This document shows, in pieces, positions 1 through 6,726 of a DNA stretch of 11,376 bases; the first letter of the stretch is position 1; each line of letters begins with the position of its first letter. The DNA lies in assembly GCA_028687395.1 (NCBI GenBank), contig JAQUAE010000025.1, positions 1 to 11,376 of the forward strand, written 5' to 3'. Below the pieces are notes generated by a model. That model was given only the letters and a program-made list of their open reading frames with translations, was not told the origin of the DNA and made no database searches. This DNA comes from Anaerolineales bacterium. Lineage in GTDB: Bacteria > Chloroflexota > Anaerolineae > Anaerolineales > UBA4823. The position numbers and the translations under genes are program-made.

Positions 1-36
1 GAAATTGGCGTTGAGCACCAGCACTGGCTCGTACAT
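1..36 (-). CDS. HNH endonuclease-like protein, 5' end only
   Basis: Only the first 12 codons are inside the window: MYEPVLVLNANF, starting at the ATG complementary to 34-36. This opening, a PVLVLNAN stretch directly after the start, is the typical N-terminus of a family of small bacterial HNH endonucleases of the McrA/restriction-like type. The start is well supported by a GGAGAG ribosome binding site (41-46) 4 nt upstream and an extended -10 element behind it. Nothing of the catalytic HNH core is visible, so the assignment rests on a short N-terminal match and is tentative. The gene is transcribed divergently from tyrS. Confidence 0.5.
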   Translation of the reverse strand, partial: MYEPVLVLNANF

Positions 37-40
37 GACG

Positions 41-67
41 CTCTCCAAAACTCCGCAGATTATAGCA
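41..67 (-). promoter_or_regulatory. Extended -10 promoter and RBS of the HNH gene
   Basis: On the minus strand TGCTATAAT (67 to 59) is a perfect extended -10 box (TGn plus TATAAT). No good -35 hexamer is visible 16-18 bp upstream, as expected for extended -10 promoters. Transcription would start around 51-53, followed by GGAGAG at 46-41 and the ATG at 36, giving a very short leader. Confidence 0.6.
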
Positions 68-238
68 TGGGAAGCTGGCGATTGCGCGGGTGAAGTGGCC
101 AGAAAGGGGACAGGCGCGCATAAGGGGTAGGGGAGTGAGGTAAAATATACGGACGTAGCGGGCGCCAGGGAGCGTTCCACGGGCTGATATGGAGGCAAGG
201 CAAGATGGCCTTGGCGACGAAGCGAAGGAGAGCCCGCC

Positions 239-320
239 GGGCGGGAGGGGATATGGGGTAACACGGCAGTAAGCCAACCATGTGGTGAGCTCCCGCGCCC
301 TCGCCACGGAGGGCGCTTTT
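239..320 (+). promoter_or_regulatory. T-box-like attenuator leader of tyrS
   Basis: The 306-nt gap between the HNH start and the tyrS start holds little except this leader. A weak -10 candidate TAAAAT lies at 141-146 without a clear -35. GGGCGGGAG (239-247) can pair with CTCCCGCGCCC (290-300), looping out two bases. This pairing uses the 5' arm of the terminator at 295-302, so the two structures exclude each other as antiterminator and terminator do. TGGT at 283-286 sits just upstream of the terminator arm, where a T-box bulge (UGGN, with N complementary to the tRNA discriminator base) would lie; U suits an A discriminator such as that of tRNA-Tyr. The complete T-box consensus (UGGNACCGCG) is not matched and Stem I with a UAC/UAU specifier is not resolved, so the class is inferred. 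Confidence 0.42.
295..320 (+). terminator. Intrinsic terminator in the tyrS leader
   Basis: GCGCCCTC (295-302) and GAGGGCGC (309-316) form a perfect 8-bp GC-rich stem with a 6-nt loop, followed by TTTT (317-320). No plus-strand gene lies upstream because the neighbour is divergent. The hairpin can therefore only act on the tyrS transcript itself, which supports attenuation. It ends 12 nt before the GGAGG ribosome binding site. Confidence 0.7.
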
Positions 321-342
321 GATTAATGCATTGGAGGCAGGC

Positions 343-1563
343 ATGAAGATGGCCATCGACGAACAAGTCCAGTACTTGATGCGCGGCACGGAATACGGCG
401 ACGAGGAGCTAAAGCAGGCCATGGCGGCGGAGCTACGCCAGCGACTGGTGGAGGCTGGAAAAGAAGGTCGCCCGCTGCGGGTGTACTGCGGTTACGACCC
501 GCGCACCGCCGACCTGCACCTGGGACACACCATCACGATGCGCAAGCTGCGCCAGTTCCAGGAGCTGGGGCACGAGGTGGTCTTTTTGGTCGGCACGTAC
601 ACCTCGCTGATCGGCGACCCTTCGGACAAGGACGTGCTGCGCCCGCAGCTCTCTCCCGAAGAGGTGGCGCGCAACGCGCACACTTACGCCGAGCAGGCTT
701 ACAAGGTGCTGGACCGGGAGAAGACGCTGGTGCGCTTCAACGCCGAGTGGCTCTCCAGGCTGGATTTCGCCGACCTGATCCGCCTGGCCTCCAACTTTAC
801 CTTGCAGCAGTTCCTGACGCGGGAGAATTTCAAGCTACGCTGGGAGCGGGGCGACGCCATCTACCTGCACGAGACGTTCTACTCGATCATGCAGGGCTAC
901 GACGCTTATGCCTTGAAAGCCGACGTGCAGGTGGGTGGCACCGACCAGTTGTTCAACCTCGTAACCGCGGCGCGTAAGGTGATGACCTTCCTGGGCGAGA
1001 AGCCCAACATTGCCATCATCATGGGCATCCTGCCGGGCACCGACGGGGTGGTGCGGATGAGCAAATCGTTAGGCAACCACATCCCGCTGAACTCGACCGC
1101 AGAGGATATGTACGGCAAGGTGATGAGCATCCCGGACATGGCGATGGGCAGCTTCTTCCGCCTGGTAACGCGTTGGACGCCGAAGGAGATCGAGGCGATC
1201 GAGGCCGACCTGCAGACGGGGAAGCAGCACCCGCGCGACGTGAAGATGAAGCTAGCGCGGGAGATCGTGGAGATCTTTTACAGCGCCGAGGCCGCCCGCC
1301 AGGCAGAGGAAGCCTTCGTGCGCGTCTTCCAGCAGGGCGACCTGCCGGAGGACATGCCGGTCTACCAGCTCAAGGGCGGGCAGAGCGTGCTGGACGTGCT
1401 GGTGGAGGGCAAGCTGGTGGGCAGCAAGAGCGAGGGCCGCCGCCTGGTGGAACAACAGGGTGTGCGCCTGGATGGCGAGACGCTGGCCGACGCTAACCAG
1501 GAGTTCCCGCGGGCAGGCATCCTGCAGGTGGGCAAGCGGCGCTACCTGCGCGTGGTGAGCTGA
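343..1563 (+). CDS. tyrS: Tyrosyl-tRNA synthetase
   Basis: Class I aminoacyl-tRNA synthetase that charges tRNA-Tyr with tyrosine in the cytoplasm. The 406-residue product shows a Rossmann-type catalytic domain with the HIGH-type signature HLGH (residues 59-62), the tyrosine-pocket segment QGYDAYALKADVQVGGTDQ (about 184-202) and the KMSKS-type signature RMSKS (238-242). A C-terminal S4-like RNA-binding domain covers about 347-406. Length and motif spacing fit the longer TyrZ-like bacterial subtype of about 400 residues. The ATG at 343 is chosen because GGAGG (333-337) is 5 nt upstream; the ATG at 349 is an alternative, and a further upstream TTG at 319 lies inside the terminator T-run. The gene ends 14 bp from the convergent SEDS-PBP gene, with no room for a separate terminator. 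Confidence 0.97.
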   Translation: MKMAIDEQVQYLMRGTEYGDEELKQAMAAELRQRLVEAGKEGRPLRVYCGYDPRTADLHLGHTITMRKLRQFQELGHEVVFLVGTYTSLIGDPSDKDVLRPQLSPEEVARNAHTYAEQAYKVLDREKTLVRFNAEWLSRLDFADLIRLASNFTLQQFLTRENFKLRWERGDAIYLHETFYSIMQGYDAYALKADVQVGGTDQLFNLVTAARKVMTFLGEKPNIAIIMGILPGTDGVVRMSKSLGNHIPLNSTAEDMYGKVMSIPDMAMGSFFRLVTRWTPKEIEAIEADLQTGKQHPRDVKMKLAREIVEIFYSAEAARQAEEAFVRVFQQGDLPEDMPVYQLKGGQSVLDVLVEGKLVGSKSEGRRLVEQQGVRLDGETLADANQEFPRAGILQVGKRRYLRVVS

Positions 1564-1577
1564 ACGGCGGCGGCCGC

Positions 1578-4043
1578 TCAGGGCTGCATGGCGGCTTTCA
1601 AGAGGGAGGCGCCGATCTCGGCGGCGAGGTTGGGGTCTTTCTCCTCGAGCAGCACAGCAACGGCATAAGAAGCGCCGCCCCAATCGGGCAGAGCGCCACC
1701 CAGGTACCAGGTGATCAGCTCGCCAGCGCTGCCCTCATCCACGCTGGTCGCCTGCCAGATGCTCCCTTCCGCTTGAGCCAGGGAGGCGGCAAGCGCGGAA
1801 GCTTGTGCAGCCTCCAGCCACTGGAGGGGCTTTTCCCCCTGAGGGAGCACCACCCAACCGGCGCTGGGGGTGTTCACGGCCGAGACCAGCAGCGGGGCAG
1901 GGCGCAGCCCCTGCTGGCTGATGGCCGCGGCGAGCAAGGCGGCCTGCAGCGGGCTGAGGTGCTTATCTTGATTTCCGGCAGAGGGGAGCTCGGGGGAGAG
2001 CAGGGGGATATACGGCTGAAGCTCCAGCCCCGCAGGGACCTGCCCTTCAGGAAAGAAATCGGTGAGCAATTCCCCGGCGGGGTAGATTCCCAGCGCCGCC
2101 CGGTTGAAGAGGGGGGTGGCCGGGTCCTGGATGAGGCTTTCCCAGTCCGCTTCGAGCTGATTGGCGTCGAAGGTGGGATGGGAAGCCATGACCAAGATTT
2201 CCCCATTTTGAGCATTGAGCAGCAGCAGCGCGCCGCGGTGACCGGCGAGGGCTGAGTCGGCCAGGCGCTGCAAGTCCAGGTCGAGGGTGGTGCGCACGTT
2301 CAATCCCGGAGGCGGCTGGCCGTAGAGCAGGTGATTCCACCACAGGGTCAGGCCGGGGTAGCCGCGCGTGCCGCGCAGGTAGTCATCCAGGCTGGCTTCC
2401 AGTCCCGACTGGCCGTAAAGGGGGTTGTTATAGCCGATGACCGGGCTGAGGGGGGGATGCAGCACCTGGCGCTGGTACTCGCCGGGCTTGCCGGTGGAGA
2501 TGGCCAGGGGTGCGTTGCGGCGGTCGAGGATGGCGCCGCGCAGGACGTAGCGCTCGGCGATGGCACGGCGGGCGTTATCGGTACGGGTGAGCAGGTCAGG
2601 GCCGCGGTAGACCGCCCACCAACCGGCAACGATGGCGCAGGCAGCCAGACCGGCCAGAAGGGCGCCGCTCAGGTTGAGGTAGGGGCGGGAATCGGGGAGC
2701 GGGGCGGGCGGCGCCTCGGAGCGGCGGCTGATGTGCAACAGGAGCAAGAGCGACATCCAGGAGGTGAGCAGGGAGGAACCGCCGTAGGAGACGAAGGGCA
2801 GGGTGACGCCGGTGAGGGGGAGCAGGCGCAGGTTGCCGCCGATGATGAGGATGCTCTGCCCGGCAAGGTGGGCGGTGAGGCCGGCGGCCAGGTAGCGGCG
2901 AAAGCGGTCGGGGGCGTTCAAGGCGACAGTCAGGCCGCGAGCGGTGAGCAGGGCGAGCAAGGCGATCAAGCCCAAGGCGTTGAGCAGGCCGCCTTCCTCA
3001 GCGATGGCAGCGAAGATGAAGTCGGAGTGGGGGATGGGCACCAGGCTGGGGTTGCCCATTCCCGGCCCGCGACCGAGCAGCCCGCCGCCAGCAATAGCCA
3101 GGAGGGACTGGACGATCTGGTAGGAGCGCCCGGAGGGGTCCAACCAGGGGTTGATCCAGGCGTCGATGCGCAGGCGGACGACGTCGAAAAGGGCGTAGCC
3201 GGTGGCGCCGGCGGCCAGGATTCCCAGGGCGCCGAGGGCCAGGAAGCGGGCGCGGCCGGAAGCGATGTAGACGATTGCGGCGTAGAGGCTGAGGAAGAGG
3301 GTGGCGGTGCCCAGGTCGCGCTGGGCGACGAGCAGGAGCAGGGCCAGGCCGGTCATCAGCAGGGTGGGGGTGAGCTGGAGGAGGGTGGTGGGCGCTGCCT
3401 GGGGGAGGCGGGAGAGGCCCGGGGAGGTGAGCGCCCAGGCGCTGCTACCGGCCAGGTAGGCGGCCAGGTAGACGATGAGCAGCAGCTTGAGCGGCTCGGA
3501 GGGCTGCAGGTAGATGCCGCAGCAGCCCAGCCAGAGGCGCGGCAGGTCGCCGCCGGCCGGGTTGGAACCGAAGATGAGCGTCAGGGCGGTGAGCAGCAAG
3601 CCGGAGGTGAGAGCCAGGTACTTGTAGCGGCGCAGGAAGGCCAGGTCGGAGGGCAGGCGCATGCCCAGGATGAACAATGCCAGGACGACGAGCAGCCACA
3701 GGGACTGGCGCATGCCGAAGTAGGGGGAGAGGCGCCAGATGGTGAGCAAGCCCCAGCCACTCAGCAGGGCTGCGGCGGGCAGCAGGTAAGGGTCGCACTC
3801 GGGCAGCCAACGCAGGCTGGCGCGGTGGGCGAGGAGGAGCATGCCCAGCCAGATGGCCACCCCCAGCCAGTGGTCCCACCGGTAGCTGACCTGCCAGGAG
3901 CGCTCACGGCCGGCGGGGGAGAGGCTGAGGATAGCGGCGAAGGCGAGGATGAAGACGGCGGCCAGGACGAGGAGGCGAGCCTGGCGGCGGTCGGAGGGCA
4001 GCTCGAAAGCGGAGGCCAATGCGGCGGGGCGCAGGGAGGGCAA
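1578..4043 (-). CDS. FtsW/RodA (SEDS) glycosyltransferase fused to degenerate PBP domain
   Basis: An 821-residue membrane protein. Residues about 20-440 are a SEDS polytopic domain that polymerises lipid II into glycan strands: about 10-12 hydrophobic segments, QPSEPLKL (180-187), the HSDFIFA loop with the family's catalytic Asp at 341, and SYGGSSLL (419-426). A further membrane segment (about 459-478) leads into a class B PBP-like extracytoplasmic domain: RGAILDRRNAPLA (502-514), YGQSGLEASLDDYLRG (543-558), then GALLLLNAQNGEILVMASHP (604-623) and LFNRAALGIYPAG (645-657). Where PBPs have PGSTFK (SxxK) this protein has AGELLT, with Glu658 for the nucleophile and Thr661 for Lys. The SxxK-to-PLQ interval is only about 35 residues, SxN is absent, and KTG aligns with EGS (770-772). 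It is therefore probably an active polymerase carrying an inactive transpeptidase domain. The TTG start at 4043 lies 5 nt after the mtnP stop and probably relies on coupling. Last gene of the fha operon. Confidence 0.9.
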   Translation of the reverse strand: MPSLRPAALASAFELPSDRRQARLLVLAAVFILAFAAILSLSPAGRERSWQVSYRWDHWLGVAIWLGMLLLAHRASLRWLPECDPYLLPAAALLSGWGLLTIWRLSPYFGMRQSLWLLVVLALFILGMRLPSDLAFLRRYKYLALTSGLLLTALTLIFGSNPAGGDLPRLWLGCCGIYLQPSEPLKLLLIVYLAAYLAGSSAWALTSPGLSRLPQAAPTTLLQLTPTLLMTGLALLLLVAQRDLGTATLFLSLYAAIVYIASGRARFLALGALGILAAGATGYALFDVVRLRIDAWINPWLDPSGRSYQIVQSLLAIAGGGLLGRGPGMGNPSLVPIPHSDFIFAAIAEEGGLLNALGLIALLALLTARGLTVALNAPDRFRRYLAAGLTAHLAGQSILIIGGNLRLLPLTGVTLPFVSYGGSSLLTSWMSLLLLLHISRRSEAPPAPLPDSRPYLNLSGALLAGLAACAIVAGWWAVYRGPDLLTRTDNARRAIAERYVLRGAILDRRNAPLAISTGKPGEYQRQVLHPPLSPVIGYNNPLYGQSGLEASLDDYLRGTRGYPGLTLWWNHLLYGQPPPGLNVRTTLDLDLQRLADSALAGHRGALLLLNAQNGEILVMASHPTFDANQLEADWESLIQDPATPLFNRAALGIYPAGELLTDFFPEGQVPAGLELQPYIPLLSPELPSAGNQDKHLSPLQAALLAAAISQQGLRPAPLLVSAVNTPSAGWVVLPQGEKPLQWLEAAQASALAASLAQAEGSIWQATSVDEGSAGELITWYLGGALPDWGGASYAVAVLLEEKDPNLAAEIGASLLKAAMQP

Positions 4044-4048
4044 GGCGC

Positions 4049-4921
4049 TTACTTCACTCCCAGGTATTTATCCAGCAGCAGGGACAGGCGCTGGCGGGTG
4101 GAATCGGGGATGGCGCCGGGTTGGGAGATGATGGCGCCGGCGAGGGCCTGCCCGCAAGCGCAGGCGCGCTGCGGGGTGAGATTGCGCACCAGGTTGCGCA
4201 CGGATTGCTGGGCGTGCTGGGTGTTGCGATTGAGGATCTGGACGACTTGCTCGACGGTGACGGGCTGCTCACTGATATGCCAGACGTCGTAGTCGGTGAC
4301 GTGGGCCATGACGGCGTAGCAGATCTCGGCCTCGCGGGCGAGGAAGGCTTCGGGGGCGGTAGTCATGCCAATGATGGACATGCCCCAGGAGCGATAGATG
4401 TTGGACTCGGTGCGGGTGGAGAAGCGCGGCCCCTCGATGGTAATAAAGGCGCCGCCGGCGTGAGCGGCGATGCCGGTGCGGTGCACAGCTTCATACACCT
4501 GGCTGGAGAGGTCGGCGCAGAAGGGGTCGGGGACGCTGAGGTGAACGACGCACTCGTCTTCGAAGAAGGAGCGCTTGCGGGCGTGGGTGAAATCGAAGAG
4601 GCCATCGGGGACGACGATGTCGCCGGGGACGTAGTCCTCGCGCAGGGAGCCGCAGGCGCTTATGCTGACGATGCGCTCGACGCCGAGGAATTTCAGGGCA
4701 TAGATGTTGGCGCGGTAATTGACCTGGGTGGGGGAGTAACGGTGACCAGCGCCGTGACGGGCGAGGAAAGCCACGCGACGCCCCTCCAACCAGCCCATCA
4801 CAATGGGGGCGCTGGGATTGCCGAAGGGGGTGGACACTTCACGCTGCTCGACTTCCTCGAGATCAGGCATGTTATAGATGCCTGAGCCGCCGATCACAGC
4901 CAGTACGGGGGTGTCATTCAT
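4049..4921 (-). CDS. mtnP: S-methyl-5'-thioadenosine phosphorylase
   Basis: Cytoplasmic enzyme of methionine salvage that cleaves 5'-methylthioadenosine with phosphate to adenine and methylthioribose-1-phosphate. The 290-residue length is normal. Visible motifs are GGSGIY (11-16), RHGAGH (55-60), VNYRANIYALKFLGVERI (67-84), EGPRFSTRTES (163-173), GMTTAPEAFLAREAEI (185-200) and TDYDVW (209-214). The paired aspartates of TDYDVW (210 and 212) are the adenine-recognising residues of the MTAP branch and argue against an inosine/guanosine-preferring PNP. The Cys254-x-Cys256 pair near the C-terminus also occurs in MTAP relatives. The start has AGGAG 8 nt upstream. It lies between fhaB-like and the SEDS-PBP gene, separated from the latter by 5 nt, so it is co-transcribed with cell-envelope genes. 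Confidence 0.93.
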   Translation of the reverse strand: MNDTPVLAVIGGSGIYNMPDLEEVEQREVSTPFGNPSAPIVMGWLEGRRVAFLARHGAGHRYSPTQVNYRANIYALKFLGVERIVSISACGSLREDYVPGDIVVPDGLFDFTHARKRSFFEDECVVHLSVPDPFCADLSSQVYEAVHRTGIAAHAGGAFITIEGPRFSTRTESNIYRSWGMSIIGMTTAPEAFLAREAEICYAVMAHVTDYDVWHISEQPVTVEQVVQILNRNTQHAQQSVRNLVRNLTPQRACACGQALAGAIISQPGAIPDSTRQRLSLLLDKYLGVK

Positions 4922-4965
4922 GAAAGGTTCTCCTGGTCAGGCGCGCATGGCGGGATAGGTGAGGT

Positions 4966-5397
4966 TCAAGCGCCATCCTCGATCTCGATCAGCAGGGTGA
5001 TCTGCCCGCAGCGGAGATGATCTTGCGAGGCGAGGATCACCGGCATGGAGACTGGTTCGTCGTTGAGGAAGGTGCCGTTAGTGGAGCGCAGGTCTTCGAC
5101 CCACCAGTGGCCCTGACGGAAAAAGAGGCGGGCGTGCCGGGCGGAAATGGTGGGGTGCTCCAGGGGAAACTCACAGGCGGGGTCGCGGCCGAGGGTGAGC
5201 TCGGGCAGGCGGGTTTGAAAGGGGACGCCCTCGCTGGCGAGGGTGGAGGTGAGGGCCAGCAAGGGGGACTGGCGGGAAGCCAGGCTGGCGCCGCGCTGTT
5301 TCAAATCCCGCCAGAGGGAGAGAAAAGCCCAGCCGAGAAAGACGTACAGGCTGGCTGCCAGGAGGAGGCGTAAGGCAAGCAGAATTGGTCCGCTCAT
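4966..5397 (-). CDS. Membrane-anchored FHA-domain protein, FhaB-like
   Basis: A 143-residue protein with an N-terminal membrane segment (about 5-27), a basic linker and a C-terminal forkhead-associated domain (about 66-138) that binds phosphothreonine peptides. FHA signatures are present: G70-R71, S85 and H88 in HPTISARHA, and STNGTFLN (105-112). The layout of one transmembrane helix plus an FHA domain matches actinobacterial FhaB, which links Ser/Thr kinase signalling to septal and envelope synthesis. No kinase or phosphatase gene lies in the window. The ATG at 5397 is chosen over more upstream in-frame starts because it precedes the membrane segment and falls 7 nt after the stop of the FhaA-like gene. 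No Shine-Dalgarno is visible, so translation probably depends on coupling. Confidence 0.85.
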   Translation of the reverse strand: MSGPILLALRLLLAASLYVFLGWAFLSLWRDLKQRGASLASRQSPLLALTSTLASEGVPFQTRLPELTLGRDPACEFPLEHPTISARHARLFFRQGHWWVEDLRSTNGTFLNDEPVSMPVILASQDHLRCGQITLLIEIEDGA

Positions 5398-5404
5398 GGG
5401 GAGA

Positions 5405-6172
5405 TCAGAGGGTTTCGGCGGGGGGGTTGAGCTGCACCTGCTGCGTCTCGGATGGTCCGCAGGGGTCCTGGCTATAGACGAGAGGCACGCCGGCGAGGGA
5501 GATGACGTCGCCAGGCTGCAGGAAGACGTGGTGGACGGGCTGCCCGTTGACGAAGGTGCCGCCGGTGGATTCCAGGTCGAAGAGCATGAAGCGGCCACGC
5601 ACGGCGCGCAGTTGGGCGTGGATGCGGGAGATGCGTGGGTCGGCGATGACCAGGTGATTATCCGGTCGGCGGCCGATGTTGATCACGGGACGGGTGAGGG
5701 GGATGGTCTGGACGCCATCGACGATGAGGAAGGCGTTGGGCGGGGTGGAAGCGCCGGCGTCGGAGGCTTCCACTTCCAACTCGGTGGTCTGGGCAAGCTT
5801 CTCCCCGCTGATGTGGGCGAAGAGGTCGATCTGATCGGGGGGCAGGCTGGGGTCTTCCTGGACGCGCAATACGGGCCGGCTGGCGAAAACCAGGCCGCCC
5901 TGAGTGGCCACCTCCTGGAGGATCTCGATCCACTGCTCGTGCAATTCAGGGCGTGAGAGCAGGCCCGCGGCCTGGCCGGGGTGGGCGACGAGGACGTACA
6001 GGTTGGGAGCGACCGCCTGACCATCCTGGGAGAGGCGCATGCCGGCGCGCATGGCGGCCACCAGGCGCGCCGGCATGCCGGGGTGAGCACCGTTGGCGGT
6101 GAAGAGCCTTTTCAAGCTGCCCTCGATCAGGTTCTGGAGGCGGGATTCGAGGGCGGTTAAAGTATCGTTCAT
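5405..6172 (-). CDS. FhaA-like protein: DUF3662 domain plus FHA domain
   Basis: A 255-residue cytoplasmic protein. Residues about 5-110 form an FhaA N-terminal (DUF3662) domain, with the LESRLQNLIEGSLKRLF opening and the VAPNLYVLV strand. A linker (about 115-160) leads to a C-terminal FHA domain (about 162-235) with IGRRPDN (166-172), ISRIHAQL (181-188) and ESTGGTFVNG (201-210). The usual STNG is STGG here, with Gly204 where Asn is common, so phosphopeptide binding may be altered. In actinobacteria FhaA binds phosphorylated envelope-synthesis partners. It is the first gene of a four-gene minus-strand operon. The ATG at 6172 is chosen because the upstream in-frame extension would cross the promoter at 6210-6238; the SD is weak (AGGG, 7 nt). 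Confidence 0.85.
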   Translation of the reverse strand: MNDTLTALESRLQNLIEGSLKRLFTANGAHPGMPARLVAAMRAGMRLSQDGQAVAPNLYVLVAHPGQAAGLLSRPELHEQWIEILQEVATQGGLVFASRPVLRVQEDPSLPPDQIDLFAHISGEKLAQTTELEVEASDAGASTPPNAFLIVDGVQTIPLTRPVINIGRRPDNHLVIADPRISRIHAQLRAVRGRFMLFDLESTGGTFVNGQPVHHVFLQPGDVISLAGVPLVYSQDPCGPSETQQVQLNPPAETL

Positions 6173-6209
6173 AGAAAAACCCTGGGCGCTGTCGCCCACG
6201 TTAGCGGTT

Positions 6210-6238
6210 ATTATAGAGGAGAGGCAGGGAATGTGCAA
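6210..6238 (-). promoter_or_regulatory. Sigma70-type promoter of the fha operon
   Basis: The minus strand reads TTGCAC (6238-6233), a 17-bp spacer, then TATAAT (6215-6210). The -10 is perfect and the -35 keeps TTG. A start near 6203 would give a leader of about 30 nt before the ATG at 6172. It is back-to-back with the archease promoter in a 111-bp divergent intergenic region. Confidence 0.6.
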
Positions 6239-6270
6239 GCCTGGGCGCCGGGGCGCAGGCGAATATCCGG

Positions 6271-6276
6271 TATACT
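6271..6276 (+). promoter_or_regulatory. -10 element of the archease-rtcB operon
   Basis: TATACT lies exactly 7 nt before the archease ATG at 6284, and no Shine-Dalgarno precedes that ATG. The expected transcription start would fall on or next to the start codon, implying a leaderless mRNA. No convincing -35 hexamer is visible. Confidence 0.45.
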
Positions 6277-6283
6277 GTTGATT

Positions 6284-6700
6284 ATGAAGAACGAGTCGCT
6301 GGCAGGATACCGGGAAGTGGAGCACGCAGCCGATTGGGAGCTGGAAGTGTGGGCGCCCGACCTGGTTGGGCTGCTGGAGCAGGCGGCGCGGGGCATGTAC
6401 GCCCTGTGCGGGATGCGCGTGCTGGGGGAGGGGCGGCAGCGCGGCGAGCTCAACCTGCCCAACGCGGAGCGGGAGCGCCTGCTGGTGACTTTCCTGAACG
6501 AGCTGCTCTACCTGCTAGAGAGCGAAGGGTTGGGTTTCGATGGGTTCGACCTGGAGCTGAGCGAGGCGGGCTTACGCGCCAGGCTGGAAGGGGGGAAGGC
6601 CAGCCCGACGAGCAAGGAGATCAAAGCCATCACCTATCACAAGCTGCAAGTGCGGCAGGGGGCAGGGGGGCTGCGGGTGAACATCGTCTTCGACGTGTGA
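6284..6700 (+). CDS. Archease, RtcB activator
   Basis: A 138-residue archease-family protein, which speeds up guanylylation and turnover of the RNA ligase RtcB. Family features are the N-terminal EVEHAADWELEVWA segment (11-24, normally EHTAD with a metal-binding Asp, here Asp17), FLNELLYLLESEG (70-82), and the C-terminal block KEIKAITYHKLQVR (111-124) ending in VNIVFDV with the conserved Asp137. Length is typical. The ATG at 6284 is preferred to an upstream in-frame ATG (6233) because the family begins just before the EHxAD segment and a -10 box would otherwise lie inside the gene. rtcB follows after 26 nt, a common pairing in bacteria and archaea. Confidence 0.88.
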   Translation: MKNESLAGYREVEHAADWELEVWAPDLVGLLEQAARGMYALCGMRVLGEGRQRGELNLPNAERERLLVTFLNELLYLLESEGLGFDGFDLELSEAGLRARLEGGKASPTSKEIKAITYHKLQVRQGAGGLRVNIVFDV

Positions 6701-6726
6701 GAGGCGTGCGATTCTTGGAGGTCAAG

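Noticed and set aside
1561..1580. GCGGCCGC palindrome between the convergent tyrS and SEDS-PBP stops as a bidirectional terminator
   Set aside because: Only 14 bp separate the stops, the palindrome has no loop, and no T-run follows on either strand.
2331..4292. 653-codon open frame on the plus strand opposite the SEDS-PBP gene
   Set aside because: Low-complexity Gly/Gln/Ala/Glu-rich translation without any recognisable domain. It is the antisense of a GC-rich gene with clear conserved motifs.
4019..4885. 288-codon plus-strand frame opposite mtnP
   Set aside because: No motif, Gly/Asp/Ala-rich shadow; the minus strand encodes a full MTAP.
5398..5598. N-terminal extension of the FhaB-like gene up to 5598
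   Set aside because: The extra 67 residues are Ser/Pro-rich out-of-frame translation of the FhaA FHA domain. The ATG at 5397 precedes the membrane segment and follows the upstream stop by 7 nt.
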